A DNA stretch of 64,000 nt from Anagrus nilaparvatae (GCA_022575985.1 JAKSXM010000007.1:21392501-21456500), one strand, 5' to 3'. Positions 31,300 to 45,165 are shown, counted from the stretch's first letter. Program-made: numbers and translations. Notes: a model not told the origin generated them from the letters alone.

Positions 31300-31853
31300 C
31301 AATAAAAATAATTCTCGATCAACAAGAGTTTATTTATAAAATAATTAATTTGAAATAACAACTTTTTAGCCTCATGGTTGCGTACGTAAAAATGGCGATG
31401 TGACTCCGATTTGCGATATTAACTCCGATTTTCAAAAAGACAAACACATCATCAGAAAAGTATTGTAAGGACATCTTTGTTTAAGTTCAGAAAACTTTTT
31501 TAGTGATTGTTAAAAAATTGTTGATAAAGCAGGAGTTTCTTATAGGCGGTAACAAGAACGGATTTCAAAAAAATTTTATATTTGTTTGCAAATGCCAATA
31601 TCAAAATAAATTATTTTTATTATATCTCATCGATGAAAGCATTTGTTTTTGTCTGATGAAGAGTAATCTTTTTATTTCAAATATGAAAAATAATGAAATA
31701 GGGTGTAATTACATTTTAAAATACTTTTGCTGTATTTTATTTATAGCCAAATTTTTACACCCATTTGCACACTCTTTGTGCAAAAGTAAATAGAACTTTT
31801 CGCAATGAATTTTCGGGTAATAATAGTACACACAATATTTAAAATGATTTTCT
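31300..31853. other. 5' flank of Plpbp
   Basis: Contains the Plpbp promoter region. CATGGTTGCGTACG and AAATGGCGATGTGACTCCG lie 75-120 bases upstream of the start codon, in the only GC-richer patch. No other gene is supported. Confidence 0.45.
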
Positions 31854-31858
31854 AGTAT

Positions 31859-33465
31859 GGCTAAATTTAAACCAAACCGGCACAAGATGCATGGTCGGGT
31901 CTTCAAATCGGTTCCAAAGTATTTTTTTTCGAAAGTATTACTAAAAATAAGCCTCCATGCCAATTTTTAGCTTATAAGGTTCAGTCCTCGATTTTTGGCG
32001 ACCATTTTTGTGTCTTGGACTCTTATAAAAAAAGTAAGAAAAATAAGAAAAAATTTTTCTTATTTTTTCTGTAAAAAACACACATTTACATGAAAAATTT
32101 TTTCCTCTTTGGCCCGGATAGGAAATTTCCCGTAGAATCCAATTCTGGGGTCAAAAATTTTTTTTGAGCTGCGCATGCGCGAGAAATCGCTAAAATATCG
32201 CTAAACCCCCTTTTTTTTTAAATTCGAATTTCTCAAAAGTATATAAATAAAAAATCCTCTAATAGGTTTCAAAGTACTTCTGATACTTCAAAGTTTACGA
32301 CGAAAAAGAGAAACCACTGGGTTATTGCGTTTTGAGAGCTCTAGATCAAAATAGAGCAGCTTTAAAAGTTCATTTTTTACAAATTTTAAATTTCCCGCCA
32401 AGTCACGTGACCAATTAAAAATCTGACCAAAAATTTGGATTCCGCGGGAAATTTTATATAAGAATATCAATTTTTGTGTATTTTCAAAATTTTGTATCAA
32501 TTTTACGAATTTTTAAATTTTTAACCAAAATACTTAAAATTTCAAAAAAAATGCATTTATCAAAAAACGATGTTTTATTGATTTTTTCACACTTCTAATC
32601 ATTTAAAATTCATTAAAATGAAATATAAACTTTTAATATGATTAAAATTTTGAAATTTAACATTCATTTACTTATATTTTATCAAAAAAGTTTATATTTT
32701 TTGCTTTAGTTAAATTTTAAATGATTAAAAAAATGAAAAAATCAATAAAACATCGTTTTTTGATAAATGCATTTTTTTTGAAATTTTAAGTATTTAGGTT
32801 AAAAATTTAAAAATTCGTAAAATTGATACAAAATTTTGAAAATACACAAAAATTGGTATTCTTATATAAAATTTCCCGCAGAATCCGAATTTTTGGTCAG
32901 ATTTTTAATTGGTCACGTGACTTGGCGGGAAATTTGAATTTTGTAAATAATGAACTTTTAAAGCTGCTATATTTTGATCTAGAGCTCTCAAAACGCAATA
33001 ACCCAGTGGTTTCTCTTTTTCGTCGTAAACTTTGAAGTATCAGAAGTACTTTGAAACCTAGTAGAGGATTTTTTATTTATATACTTTTGAGAAATTCGAA
33101 TTTAATAAAAAAAGGGGGTTTAGCGATATTTTAGCGATTTCTCGCGCATGCGCAGCTCAAAAAAATTTTTTGACCCCAGAATTGGATTCTACGGGAAATT
33201 TCCTATCCGGGCCTAAGAAGAAAAAATTTTTCATGTAAATATATGTTTTTTACAGAAAAAATAAGAATAATTTTTTCTCATTTTTCTTACTTTTTTTATA
33301 AGAGTCCAAGACACAAAAATGGTCGCCAAAAATCGAGGACTGAACCTTATAAGCTAAAAATTGGCATGGAGGCTTATTTTTAGTAGTATTTTCGAAAAAA
33401 AATACTTTGGAACCGATTTGAAGACCCGACCATGCATCTTGTGCCGGTTTTGTTTAAATTTAGCC
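31859..33465. mobile_element. 1607-bp palindromic element with 5-bp target duplication AGTAT
   Basis: Ends GGCTAAATTTAAACCAAACC and GGTTTTGTTTAAATTTAGCC are inverted, flanked by AGTAT at 31854-31858 and 33466-33470. Arms of ~790 bp remain nearly identical, so the same ~70-codon frame appears on opposite strands at 32288-32500 and 32823-33035. It is not a gene: it is GC-poor, with no codon bias and no match. The element contains no transposase. A foldback with a 5-bp duplication does not fit the TA, TTAA or 8-bp classes elsewhere in the window. Confidence 0.9.
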
Positions 33466-33470
33466 AGTAT

Positions 33471-35735
33471 ACGAAATTATAAAACCAAATTTTTTTGGCA
33501 ATGATATTATATCATTAAATTTTTCACGAAAACCCATGAAAATTTAAATGAAAAAAAAATTGTCATAACCGTTAATGGCAATTATTGGCAAAAATAAAAA
33601 TTATTTTACATTTAAATCAGGGAAATTCGAGTTCAAAAAATATTATATCCGAGGTCTTAAAATAATATGAATTAAAATTTATGAAAATTTAAAATAAGGT
33701 TATTTAAAATTTTTGGAATTATAAATTAGCAATATCTACGATGTTAATTATTTAATTTTTATAATCTTTTTAAATTCTTAATTATTAATAAAGTTTTATG
33801 TATTTATAATTATAATTATATATATTTAAAAATACGTAAATAAGAAATACAATATTTTTTTCTTTTTATTATACTATCTCCTAAAAATTGCGACATCAAT
33901 TTTATCAAAGTCGTCGATTTATTGATGCTCTGTACGTCTGTAACCGGCGATATTTCACAACCATTATGGTATTAAGTTAAGACCTAATTTTTTAAAAAAA
34001 ATTTTTTTATCAGAAATCTCAAACTATTTTTTTTTTTTTAATTTGAATGTAATACTTCACTTATTTCTATGAAAGTACTAATATTTGAAATAATGGTTTT
34101 TACTCGGAATCTCGAATCTGATTATTAATTTTTTGAAAATTTTTTTTCCAAAATTTTTGTCACAAAAAAATACCTAAATTTCTTTGTACGTAGTACCTAA
34201 TTTATTTCTATGGGAGTACTAGTTTTAGGCATGCGTGGGATTTCAGAAAAATTTTTGGGGGGGCAAAACAGTATATTTAAATAAATTTACATATATTTTA
34301 TATGGTAATCCAGAAATATTGGGGAGACAAGTGCCCCCCCCCATGCCCCCCGTAATCCTGCCTATGGTTTTAGAAACCTCATTTAAAGTAATTTTTTGGA
34401 TCAGATACTTAATTTTTTCAAAAATTTTTTGCATAAACAAAATAAAAAAACACTATTATTTTTTTTATTTTTGGACGTAGTATCTAATTTTTTTCTAAGA
34501 AATAAGTACTAATATCTAAAAGTATGATTTTTACTCGATATCTCGAATTGAATACTTAATTTTTTGAAAATTTTTTCTTAAAATTTTTTACATAAAAAAA
34601 TAAAAAAAATAACAATATTTTTTTTCTTTTGCGATGTAGTGCTTAATTTTTTTTTATGAAAGTCTAGAATCATCGTTTTTATAAGGTAAAATAGACCATT
34701 AAGAACATTTTGTTATTGTTAATGAGGAACCATAGTGCCAATTACTTGGCAGCGTTTTATTTTCTCTATCAAAACTGTATCTTCGGATTAGGGTTTTTCT
34801 TATTTCTCAAACTGACTGCAGAGAAAAATACCGGCCCAAATATGATACTTCAGGTCATAAAAATTATCTCCAAAAAAAGTTTTTACACACAGTTTAATGC
34901 AGTTTGCAAATGAAAATCAGTAAAAATTGTAGGAAAAAGCTTTTAGAAATCTTGCTAAAATTTTTTTACTGCTAAAATGTTCTAAAGACTTGTTAGTAAC
35001 AAAATATCTTATAGAAACTTTAAATTATCACATGAGAGGTTATTTTTAGGTTTTTTGACCATTTATAAAAGCTGTTTTTTTATTGCCTCTTCACTAAAAT
35101 AAGAAATACTCATTTTTACAAGAAATCATTTAATAAAATAATCAAATTGCAATTGGCGTGGATATTTGCTTTGTAGACGATTGTAAATTTTAGATTAATT
35201 TCAAATATCATAAAATATCTTACAATTTTCAGTCTTTTTTAGATATTTTGGTATTAACAAGCTTTTAGAATATTTTATTAGTAGTAAAGAGTTTTAAAAG
35301 CTTTCTAAAACGTTTTAAAAACTTAAAACCTTTTTCCTGATTTTTACCAATTTCATTGGTAAACCGGCACACTACATTAACCTTTATTTAAAAATCTTTT
35401 TTTAAGAAAATAGTTTTATAACCTGAAGTATCATATTCGAGTCATATTTTACTCTACGTTCAATTTGGGAAATAAGAAACACCCTACTGTGGATCTCTGA
35501 ATCTTTTCAGGTTCATCCGAAAACCGATTCGACTTGATCCGAAAAATACGACCGGAAATTCGGGTAACCGAACACACCTAGTTTACGATCAAAATAGATG
35601 TAAATTTAAAAAAATTTTATTAACAGAAAGAGGCGAATTTTAAAAATTTTGGGAAGCCTAGGCCTTTCTATAGGGTTTAAACTAATAAGAAAATCATAGT
35701 GTTAGGAATCGTTCCGGTCTGACAAAAATTTTTTT
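33471..35735. repeat. Degenerate 'taggtactacgtcc' dispersed repeats
   Basis: Loose tandem units around 34000-34680 with ACCTAATTT(A/T)TTTCTATG, GTACTA, TCGA(A)TCT, TTAATTTTTTGAAAATTTTT and (A/G)CGTAGTACCT. A G-run/C-run pair (GGGGGGGGCAAAA 34256, CCCCCCCCCATGCCCCCC 34334) forms one small foldback. Similar units lie at 37900-38100 and 39340-39740. Near 35500-35585 is a CG-richer piece (GGTAACCGAACACACCT). No gene is seen. Confidence 0.5.
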
Positions 35736-35738
35736 AAC

Positions 35739-35900
35739 ATGGAACATGTTCATTGGATGGGGTATTTCAAAAAGTTTGGCTCAGCATATGGGGGGGGGAG
35801 GGGTATGAAAAAATGACGTTTTTAGGGAATAGGGTGAAATGGACTTAGAATATTTTCGATTTAGGGACTTAGAACAATTTGAAGTGGGAGTCAGGGCCTG
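35739..35900. repeat. AACATGGAACATGTTC repeat copy
   Basis: AACATGGAACATGTTCATTG, then GGGGTATTT, a G-run, and GGACTTAGAATATTTTCGAT units. Compare the copies at 47.2 and 48.6 kb. Confidence 0.7.
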
Positions 35901-38555
35901 ATCAGTATAGCAAGGAAAATATCGTAAATCCGAGTCGAGGTTTGAGTTGCTTTGCATATTATATCATCCAAAATTCAAAAAATCAAGAATTTTTTTTTAA
36001 TTTCCAGGCCAATATATGAATATCAAATCGATATAGTGTAAATTTGCTTGAAGGGATAATATAATAAAAACTAAATTGTTGATCAGTTAGTTGGATACTT
36101 ATATATAAATAAAAAGAAATCATGTCAATATATTTATAGACTGAAAGATTTGCAAATTTCTTGACTTGATTGCAGGGTTCAACATTATAAATTGTGTATC
36201 TATGTGTATTTATGTAAGATACAATATGAATGAAAAATAAAACACAAGTCACGCTAAGGGAATTGATAAAAAAGTCAAAAAATAAATGATAAAAATATAA
36301 TATATAGGTCAAAAATATTAAATTTTTATACTTGAATCAGATAAAAATACATAATAAACTCTTTTTATAGTTAATAAATAAAAAGTTTTGAAATATTAAT
36401 TTTAAAGGAGCTTAATAAATAAAATAAAAAAGGTAATGATTATTAATATAAATACGCATAATATTATATTATTTATTGTTTATTATCAACGTAATAATAT
36501 TAAATTTAATGGACTCTCTGTAATATTCCCATTGAAAATATCTTTTTATTCCTTATAGATTGATATCTTTAGCTTTAAAATTGGATTATGATTTATTATT
36601 TGATTATACGAAGTGCTAATTTCGTGAGCTTGAAAATTTACCTTTATTATTATTATTATCTCCGCCTCTTATTTGAGCAATAAAAAAATTTTTATAAAAT
36701 TATGTCTTAGTAATTTACAAACATATACAATCTTACTTACATACAAAAAGGTATATAATCTTGTTAATTATTTTCATCGTGTCAGTGATATAATATGGGA
36801 GAAAAGTAATAAAGTGTAAATAGGCGTAATTTTTTTTTTTTTTGAGATACACGATATTTCGATTATTATAAAATATTAAAAGATATACTTCATTATATAA
36901 CTATGATTTTCATCGTATTTACTCTAATGATTGTAATAATATATACTTAACGTTGAACGTGCAGAAATATAATTATTAGAAATTTAAAGTCATTATTTAT
37001 TATTAAAAGATTTTGATTTAATCTCGATAATTATTTACAAATATTTGATATAATGCCTTTTTTATATCGTGGGTATCTGGAAAATGGTACTTAAAAGTAT
37101 AGGATATTTTTTTTTTTTTTTTTTGGTTTATAATTTTTCAAAATCTAGAATACATCAAATTTCTCTGGCTATTCAATTATGACATCTATTTTTATTTTTG
37201 AGATTTATGAATTTCGAATTTTTTCCTAATTTTTTGACAATTTTTGCGAAATATGCAAATTTATTAAAAGTTAACTAATTTATACCATAGCCAGAGAAAT
37301 TTGAGACCTTAATTCCGTACTTCAAAGTCATTTTAGGTATTGCGAATTTTGAAATATCGAGAAACTATAACCCAAAAATGACTTATATTTGCCTTTGCGT
37401 AAAAAGTGCCCAACAGATGAAAACATTTTTTGGCTTAAAAAACTCGTAAAAAGTGTACTTATAACTTGAATTCATTTTTTTCCATATGCGAGGTCAAAAG
37501 ATTCATAGCCATTTGAAGACACTCGTGATGCGTGTTCATGTATTGGTTTTAGTATTAAAATATGGTTCATTAACCGTTTCAAGTTATTTTTCAATAAAAA
37601 ATGCATGTATATTTTTGACTAAAGGTTAATTTTTTGCTCTTCAAAAAGATACCATTGAGGTTTTGATTTTGTTGCATATAAACATGTTTTGAGACTCCCA
37701 TATTCTATTAACCCGATTTTCACAAGTCTGTTGATGTATTTGTATAAATGTAACCTTTAATATCTCCAATCCATTACAGTATAAATGAGATATTTAATTT
37801 CAAGCAATTACAAGTTGAAAATTTTTATCGTTTTTAAATTTTATCGAGTTTTTTTATTTTTTGACAAAATAATACAAGATATTAAGAAATAATGAATTCC
37901 TTAAAATTAGAATTAGGTATCAAATCCATAAAATCCAGTATAATAACAAATTTTCTGAAAGTAGGACTCTAAAAAATGAAGTCCAAAAAGAAAAAAAATT
38001 TTGGTGATTTGTTCATTTTATTGTGCAAAAAAATTTTGAGAAAAAAAATTAAAAAAAAATTAAGTATTAGATCCAAAAACCCGACTATAAGCAATCCTAT
38101 CCTAAAAATGAGTTAGTCATCGATACGGTAACTATGTACATTGTTATCGCTAAAAGAGTCATTCTGATTGGTTCTCGCAATAATGTACACAATACATACA
38201 TAACATACATGCAAATTTTAAAAACAATAACATTAACACAACTCAAAAAGTTAGGTTATTTTATTTTAGGTATGAGGTATCTTACAAGTTATATAATAAA
38301 ACAGTAGCTAATTATTTAACTTATAAATGGTTATTGATAATTAAAAATTATTTATTTAATTCATTTAAAAAATTAACAGAAAGCATAGATTAATTTAAAA
38401 TTTAAATTATTGGTTAATACATCATTTTTTTGCATATATTTCAAACCTCAAATCTTTGTTGTGTAAATTATGTTTTTAAATTTTTAAATATTTTTTTAAA
38501 TGCATAAGAGAAGTACTTGATGATATGTTATTGAAGTTATGAACGTTCAACGAAC
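35901..38555. other. AT-rich intergenic DNA
   Basis: No gene is recognised. A short inverted pair CAAATTTCTCTGGCTAT / ATAGCCAGAGAAATTTG stands at 37157 and 37287. Long T-runs and frames of low complexity make up the rest. Confidence 0.4.
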
Positions 38556-38564
38556 AATACCTAA

Positions 38565-38915
38565 CCTAAACTGGTTAAAAAAAGTGGATTTATCTTAATA
38601 ATAATTTTTCCGGTGGTTTTTCCCAAGAAATACTAAACGCCATTGAATCTTTAATAAAAAAGGCATAATTAATAAAAGATTTTACATGGTTTAAAGCACC
38701 GGAAATATAAAAAAGTAAAGAAAGAAATTTTTCCTCTTTAACCTAAACTGGTTAAAAAAAGCGGATTTATTTTGATAATAATTTTTCCGGTGGTTTTTCC
38801 CAAGAAATACTAATCGCAAATGAATCTTTAATAAAAAAGGAATAATTATTAAAAGATTTTACATGGTTTAAAGCACCGGAAATATAAAAAAGTAGAGAAA
38901 GAAATTTTTAAACTT
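38565..38915. repeat. Tandem duplication, ~178-bp unit, two copies
   Basis: Begins CCTAAACTGGTTAAAAAAAG near 38564 and again near 38742. It runs through TTTTTCCGGTGGTTTTTCCC and TTTAAAGCACCGGAAATATA in both, with only a few differences (AAGTGG/AAGCGG, CTTAAT/TTTGAT). Confidence 0.88.
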
Positions 38916-39056
38916 TATAAGGTTTTTTTGTTAATCCAATTCCAAAGTCAGATTTATATTTTGTTTTACAACTTAGTAAAAATTTACAGAATCGTGAAAA
39001 AACTGATTATCCAAAAAATGCAAGAAAAAATTAGGCTTGAATATTGCTTGAATATT

Positions 39057-39994
39057 AACATGGAACATGTTTATAGGGGGGGGGGGGGGTAACTCAGTAG
39101 CTCCAATAGTTAAGAGTGTCCAGGATGTGAAATGGGACTTTCTAAACTTTGATTTGGAGACTTAGAATAATTTCAGTTTCGGGACTTAAAATGATTGTAA
39201 TTTAGAAACTTAAAATAATTCGAATTAAAGGACTTGATTTAGAAACTTTAATTTATTATTTCTTATTTTAATTTAGGAATTAAAATAATTTCGTTTTAGG
39301 GCTTTCGAATAATCCAGGGCTACGGATAGAAAAGAATTTAATATTTTTAAAACTAGTAATTGAATCCCATAGAAAAAAATTAGGTACTACGTCCACAAAG
39401 AAAAAAAAATTTTGTGTTTTTTGTATTTTTTGGTTTGGCAAAAATTTTCAAAAAATTAAGTATTAGATTCGAGAAATCAAGTTAAAATGATATAGCAATA
39501 TTTTTTTTCTTTTCTAATGTAATACCTAATTTTTTTCTAAAAAAAAAAAGAGTTTTAATTTTTATAGAAAGAAATTAGATATTACATCAGAAAAGAAAAA
39601 AAATATTGCTGTTTGTTTTACTTTTAAATACAAAAAATTTTCAAAAAATTAGGTACCAGATACAAAAAATCGACTATAAATGATATTTCTAAAACTAGTA
39701 ATTCCATAGAAATTAATTAGGTACTACGTCCAAAAAGAATTAAAAAACTTATAACCGGTTTATGAAAACACAATTTAAATACATGGAATATGTTTACTTC
39801 CAGTTGGGGGTTAGGTATAATGCATAAATGTTAAGCAACGTTACAATACAATTTTCTAATTTTATCTGTAATTATCACCTTACTGGATTCTAAACCCAAA
39901 TTATTCTGATTCGTATTAATAAACGCGAATTATTCTAGGTCCCTAAATCAAAATTATTCCAAGTTTCTAAACCTGAATTATTCTAAGTCCCTAA
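39057..39994. repeat. AACATGGAACATG and 'taggtactacgtcc' repeat mosaic
   Basis: Starts with AACATGGAACATGTTTAT, a 12-G run and GGGACTT-type units, then the GTACTACGTCC family (39370-39740). It ends with an inverted run of CTAAGTCCCTAAA units that is cut by the large palindrome. Confidence 0.6.
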
Positions 39995-42894
39995 TAGTGG
40001 AAGCAAATTAGCATTGAATAGTGATGTAAAAGGGAAGTGCAATTTTTTTTTTTTTTCGTGTTTAATATACATATATAAGAAGAAATCTGATTTTTTATGT
40101 GTCCCGGAGGGTAACTTTGCCAGATATATGGCAAAAACTACTTTTTTGCTAAATTTTAAGAAGTTTGCTATCGGATTTTGTCATATCTCTGGTTAAAATG
40201 GTCATAAAAAAAAAAAAAAAAATGGGAAATTTTCGTAATTAGACAGAGAATGAAACTAATTGGGTGAGGTTACTATTAAAATATATCCTAACCTCCAAAA
40301 ATCCAATTTTGTCCAAATTTTTATTTTTTTTTAATAACTTGGGCAAAAATAATCAGATTTTTATGAAAATCTCAGGAAATATGTATTTTAATGACGGGAC
40401 CATGAGATTAAATTTTTGTGAAAAAAAATTTTTTTTTTTGCCAAAAATCTAATTTTTCCGCAAAAATTGAGCAATTTTGAAATTAGCGCCATTTTATGCA
40501 AAAACATGCTAGGGTAAATTTTTTTTTTTTTAAAGTTGCCTTTTTTTATGTACTTTAACCTCAGTACGCGTAAGTATTCGTTAGCTTAATTAAAATGCCC
40601 ATTTTAGGAGCAAGAATGAAAAATTCCCTATTAATTTTTAAATTTTTTAAATTTTTGCCGTATTTGGTGTAATTTGCGGAATTTTTTGTGCTGTTTCTTA
40701 CGTATTTTATTCAAAATTTAACTTTTACTTTTATTTAGCCATAATATTTTTCTTAAAATTTGGCCTAACCTCAAAAATAACGTTTTTTTGGGTCCTGTCA
40801 TCAGGCATGCTGTTTAATGTCATAAAAGCTCCATGGGAAAAAATGGCTAGAATTTATGTTTTTTGACCCCCTAAACACGAATCCGAGGTCCGTTTTGCAA
40901 AATTCGTGGTCAATTATTTGTTATTAACAATTTATTGCAAAATTTTATAACAATCTAAATGTTAAATATCCTGTAGCTAAAACAATTCAAAATTTTGATA
41001 AGTTCCTGATTTTATTATACATATTTTGACTCACTGAATTCGAATTTCCAATTTATAAAGTCGTATTATTAATTGTTTAAACAATTTTAATTTGTTTATA
41101 ACCCAAAATTAATATGTTGCTATGTCAAGTTCTACATTGATACCTTTATTTGTGTATATTTTGAACTTTTGATCATGATTTTCTGGTTTTTTTTTTTCAA
41201 AATCCAACCCCTGTGATTATTTAAACAATTTTATTTTGTGTATAAGCCAGAATAAGTATGTTGTTAAAATTCGACAAAAACATGAATTCCGTTGTAATTG
41301 TTTAAACAATTAATGCAAAATTGTTTAAACAATTATTAAAAGTAAGGTTTTTGCAAAAAAGAACTTGAAAATCGTGATCAGAGGGTCAAAAATACATAAA
41401 TAAAGGTGTCACACGTAATTTTCAAAAAAATTTTGTTGAAATAAATTATAAAAAACTTAATATTTTTTAAACAATTAATCCTACGACATTGCAAATTAAA
41501 AATTCGGATACAGCAATTAAAAATTATTCAAAATTGGTGACAACTTTTCGAAGTCACGAAAACTGTAAGCTACGGAATTCATGTTTTTGTCGAATTTTCC
41601 GTAGCAACATACTAATTTTGACTTATAAACAAAATAAAATTGTTTAAACAATTATTAAAAGTAAGGTTTTTGCAAAAAAGAACTTGAAAATCGTGATCAG
41701 AGGGTCAAAAATACATAAAAAAAGGTTTCACACTTAATTTTCAAGAAAAAATTGTTTAAACAATTTATTAACAATTAAATATTTTTTAAACAATTAATCA
41801 TACGACCTTATAAATTAGAAATTTGGATTCAGTGAGTCAAAATATGTATAGTAAAATCAGGAACTTATCAAAATTTTGAATTGTTTTAGCTACAGGATAT
41901 TTAACATTTAGATTGTTATAAAATTTTGCAATAAATTGTTAATAACAAATAATTGACCACGAATTTTGCAAAACGGACCTCGGATTCGTGTTTAGGGGGT
42001 CAAAAAACATAAATTCCAGCCATTTTTTCCCATGGAGCTTTTATGGCATTAAATAGCATGCCTGACGACAGGACCCAAAAAAACGTTATTTTTGAGGTTA
42101 GGCCAAATTTTAAGAAAAATATTATGGCTAAATAAAAGCAAAAGTTAAATTTTGTATAAAATACGTAAGAAACAGCACAAAAAATTCCGCAAATTACACC
42201 AAATACGGCAAAAATTTAAAAAATTTAAAAATTAATAGGGAATTTTTCATTCTTGCTCCCAAAATGGGCATTTTAATTGAGCTAACGAATACTTACGCGT
42301 ACTGAGGTTAAAGTACATAAAAAAAGGCAACTTTTAAAAAAAAAAAATTTACCCTAGCATGTTTTTGCATAAAATGGCGCTAATTTCAAAATTGCTTAAT
42401 TTTTGCGGAAAAATTTGATTTTTGGCCAAAAAAAAAATTTTTTTTTCACAAAAATTTAATCTCATGGTCCCGTCATTAAAATACATATTTCCTGAGATTT
42501 TCATAAAAATCTGATTATTTTTGCCCAAGTTATTAAAAAAAAATAAAAAATTGGACAAAATTGGATTTTTGGAGGTTAGGATATATTTTAATAGTAACCT
42601 CACCCAATTAGTTTCATTCTCTGTCTAATTACGAAAATTTTCCATTTTTTTTTTTTTTTTTTTTTGACTATTTTAACCAGAGATATGACAAAATCCGATA
42701 GCAAACTTCTTAAAATTTAGCAAAAAAGTAGTTTTTGCCATATATCTGGCAAAGTTACCCTCCGGGACACATAAGAAATCAGATGCCTTCTTACATATGT
42801 ATATTAAACACGAAAAAAAAAAAAAATTGCACTTCCCTTTTACATCACTATTCAGTGATTTTTATGTCTAATTCGCTTCCACTATAAGCCCAGA
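39995..42894. mobile_element. 2.9-kb near-perfect palindrome (nested foldback)
   Basis: Ends TAGTGGAAGCAAATTAG and CTAATTCGCTTCCACTA are inverted. Arms of ~1.4 kb pair nearly base for base, so the ORFs at 40264-40452 (+) and 42349-42603 (-) are mirror images and not genes. Flanking TAA on both sides (39992-39994, 42895-42897) may be a 3-bp target duplication. The centre (40792-42074) has the ends of the small TA-type element found in Mlc2 intron 2. Single-base differences between arms are few, implying recent origin or ongoing conversion. Confidence 0.9.
40792..42074. mobile_element. Inner 1283-bp foldback related to the 13090-13412 element
   Basis: Ends GTCCTGTCATCAGGCATGCT and AGCATGCCTGACGACAGGAC, followed inward by AAAGCTCCATGGGAAAAAAT and TTTTTTGACCCCCTAAACAC, match the short element in Mlc2 intron 2. 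The middle adds a region with direct repeats of GCAAAAAAGAACTTGAAAAT (about 41352 and 41672) and repeated TTGTTTAAACAATT. Confidence 0.82.
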
Positions 42895-45161
42895 TTTTGC
42901 CTAAATTGCAGAAAAAGTGGACAAGTGAACCATATTTGGTAAAAACAGGTATTTTAATTTGTGTTTAATGACCCCAGAAATTTTTATAACATTAAGGCTT
43001 ACAATTTTAGACGCAGAAGGCCTATGAGATTAAACTATAAGCATTGGAAGTGTTTTTGAACATAAGTAGCCGTTCTTCCAAGTGGGTTTAAGATTTAGTA
43101 TATACAACTCTTTCGTACTCCTTGGTGCCATAAAATCTTTCTAAATAAAACTAAATTTTGAATGTCCAGTCCAAGACATTTATGCAGGCAATTTTTTGAT
43201 ATAATACAATTTCGTTCTTAATATTGTGTCAAAAGTTTTAAATTCAAGAAGTTATTGGAGTTAAATCTGGTGTATAAATACCTAAAAATGCAAAAATTTT
43301 AAAATATAGATGCTTAATAATTTTTAATTATATAGGAATTTATATGTACTGAAGTAAAAGTGGAAGCCAGTAGAAGATATAAAAAGTGATATTAAGAGCT
43401 TATATATTAAAAAGTTGAATGATTTGTTGGTATAGAATTTTGGCATTTAACCTTACATTTAAAAATGTTTCATATTCCCTCATTTTGTTAAAATATATAA
43501 CTTTAGCCATTATTATTTGAAAAACAAACTTTTATCCCACTTCCATAATAACACGATGTATGTATATTTATAGACGTTAAAAAGGGTATAGAAAATTATG
43601 AAGTTTAAACTTGAAAAACTTAAAGATATAAAAGAATATTATAATAATAGTTATGGCCAATAAACACATGAACAGATAAAAAGAAATAAAAAAGGTATAG
43701 ATAGAGGTATAAAGAAGGAGAGAAAAATTCGTGCTAAAATGAGGAGATAATAAAGTGGCTTTTAGAAGAAGAAAACTGGATTTTTTATATAGTAGGATGT
43801 GCTGGTTTCGTCGATACTTAGGTAATAACCCGATAATGACGAGCTCTGTTTTCTCAATTGCTCTCATTTTTTATTTTTTTGCATTCACTTGTTTCTCTGG
43901 CTTTCTCGCGCTTATATATATAAAAAAAAATTATGATGAGTATAAAACATATTACACATATAATACCAAAGCGTAGAGCAAACACGCCATATATTTTGAG
44001 ATGATAATGATGATGATGATGATAGAGGATGATGAGGGGTTTTTTGTATACAACCTGTGATATATAAACTACATGCAGCCCGATTACCCAACCCAACTAA
44101 CCAAACAAAATAAAAATAATAAGTATATATATATATATATATATGGGCTTTAATTTATCCTTAATATAATATGCAATAGTATGCACTTATATTGATTGGT
44201 TGTTATACGTCTGAAATTATTAAAATGTTAAACCATAAATTAAGAGTAATATAAACATATTTATATATTTATTTATGGCAAATTTACAGCATGAATGTAC
44301 TTATATATTAAATTTTATTTATAAGAAAATTTTCGATATATAAATTTTTGAATTCGACTATGTATTTATTTTTGAATCATTGAGAAGAAGTCACGCAAAC
44401 ACATCGTATAAAATAAATAATAATAATAATAGAACCTACTTGAGGCTATTTTATAAGAACTAAAATGAGGCGATCAATTTGCTTAAACTACCGCTAATTT
44501 CTGGTTTGACTTGGCACCTCCCCGGATGTATGTGTAATGCAACTATTTCATCCATGTTTTACTTTATTTACAGATAACTATTATGTTTTATATATACTTA
44601 TATATATGGATTCTTTATTAAATATTTTTAATACTTTATTTACTTTTTCTGTCTTCTTTTTTTATATTTTTTATGTAAAAAAGAAAATACGTAATTATTT
44701 ATATATGCAGGTACTTAATAATTAATTTTTATAAATAATTAGTTCTTGAGAAAATTTTTATAGGAAGATAGTAACTGATTGATTTTATATTTAAACCGTT
44801 AATTTTACTATTAACAGTCTTTACTTTTTAATTTTCTGGTATCGTTTCCAAAACTGTTACTAAATACAGTTCAAGCATTTACTAAACATAATATATATGT
44901 TGGACCAAAATAATTTCCATTGACACATTACAAATTTCAAAAATAAATTAGACTTTTCAAGGAAACAAAAATGCAAGAGATAAAATTTTTAAGTTAGATT
45001 AGTCCTCCAAAGATCAAAATAGGTTACTGGGCAATATTTGCCTTTCAAAAAAGTTAAAAATGATTTTCTTATTATCCAATATCAAACTTGCACAACTATG
45101 CAGTCTATATATGTTAAACTATTTTTCCATAAAATTTTATTTTAAAAATAATGAGTATTCA
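42895..45161. other. AT-rich intergenic DNA with simple repeats
   Basis: No gene is supported. There is an (AT)n tract at about 44126-44144 and a GATGATGATGATGAT run near 44010. Open frames here are low-complexity (runs of I, F, Y, K). Confidence 0.4.
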
Positions 45162-45165
45162 TTAA

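Noticed and set aside
32288..33035. Two matching 70-codon frames on opposite strands
   Set aside because: Mirror images produced by the 1.6-kb palindrome; no codon bias or homology.
40264..42603. Matching frames at 40264-40452 and 42349-42603
   Set aside because: Mirror images in the 2.9-kb palindrome, rich in Phe/Asn/Lys from poly-A/T.
43577..44096. Overlapping hydrophobic frames on both strands
   Set aside because: AT-rich low complexity, no splice signals or family features; the His run comes from a GAT microsatellite read backwards.
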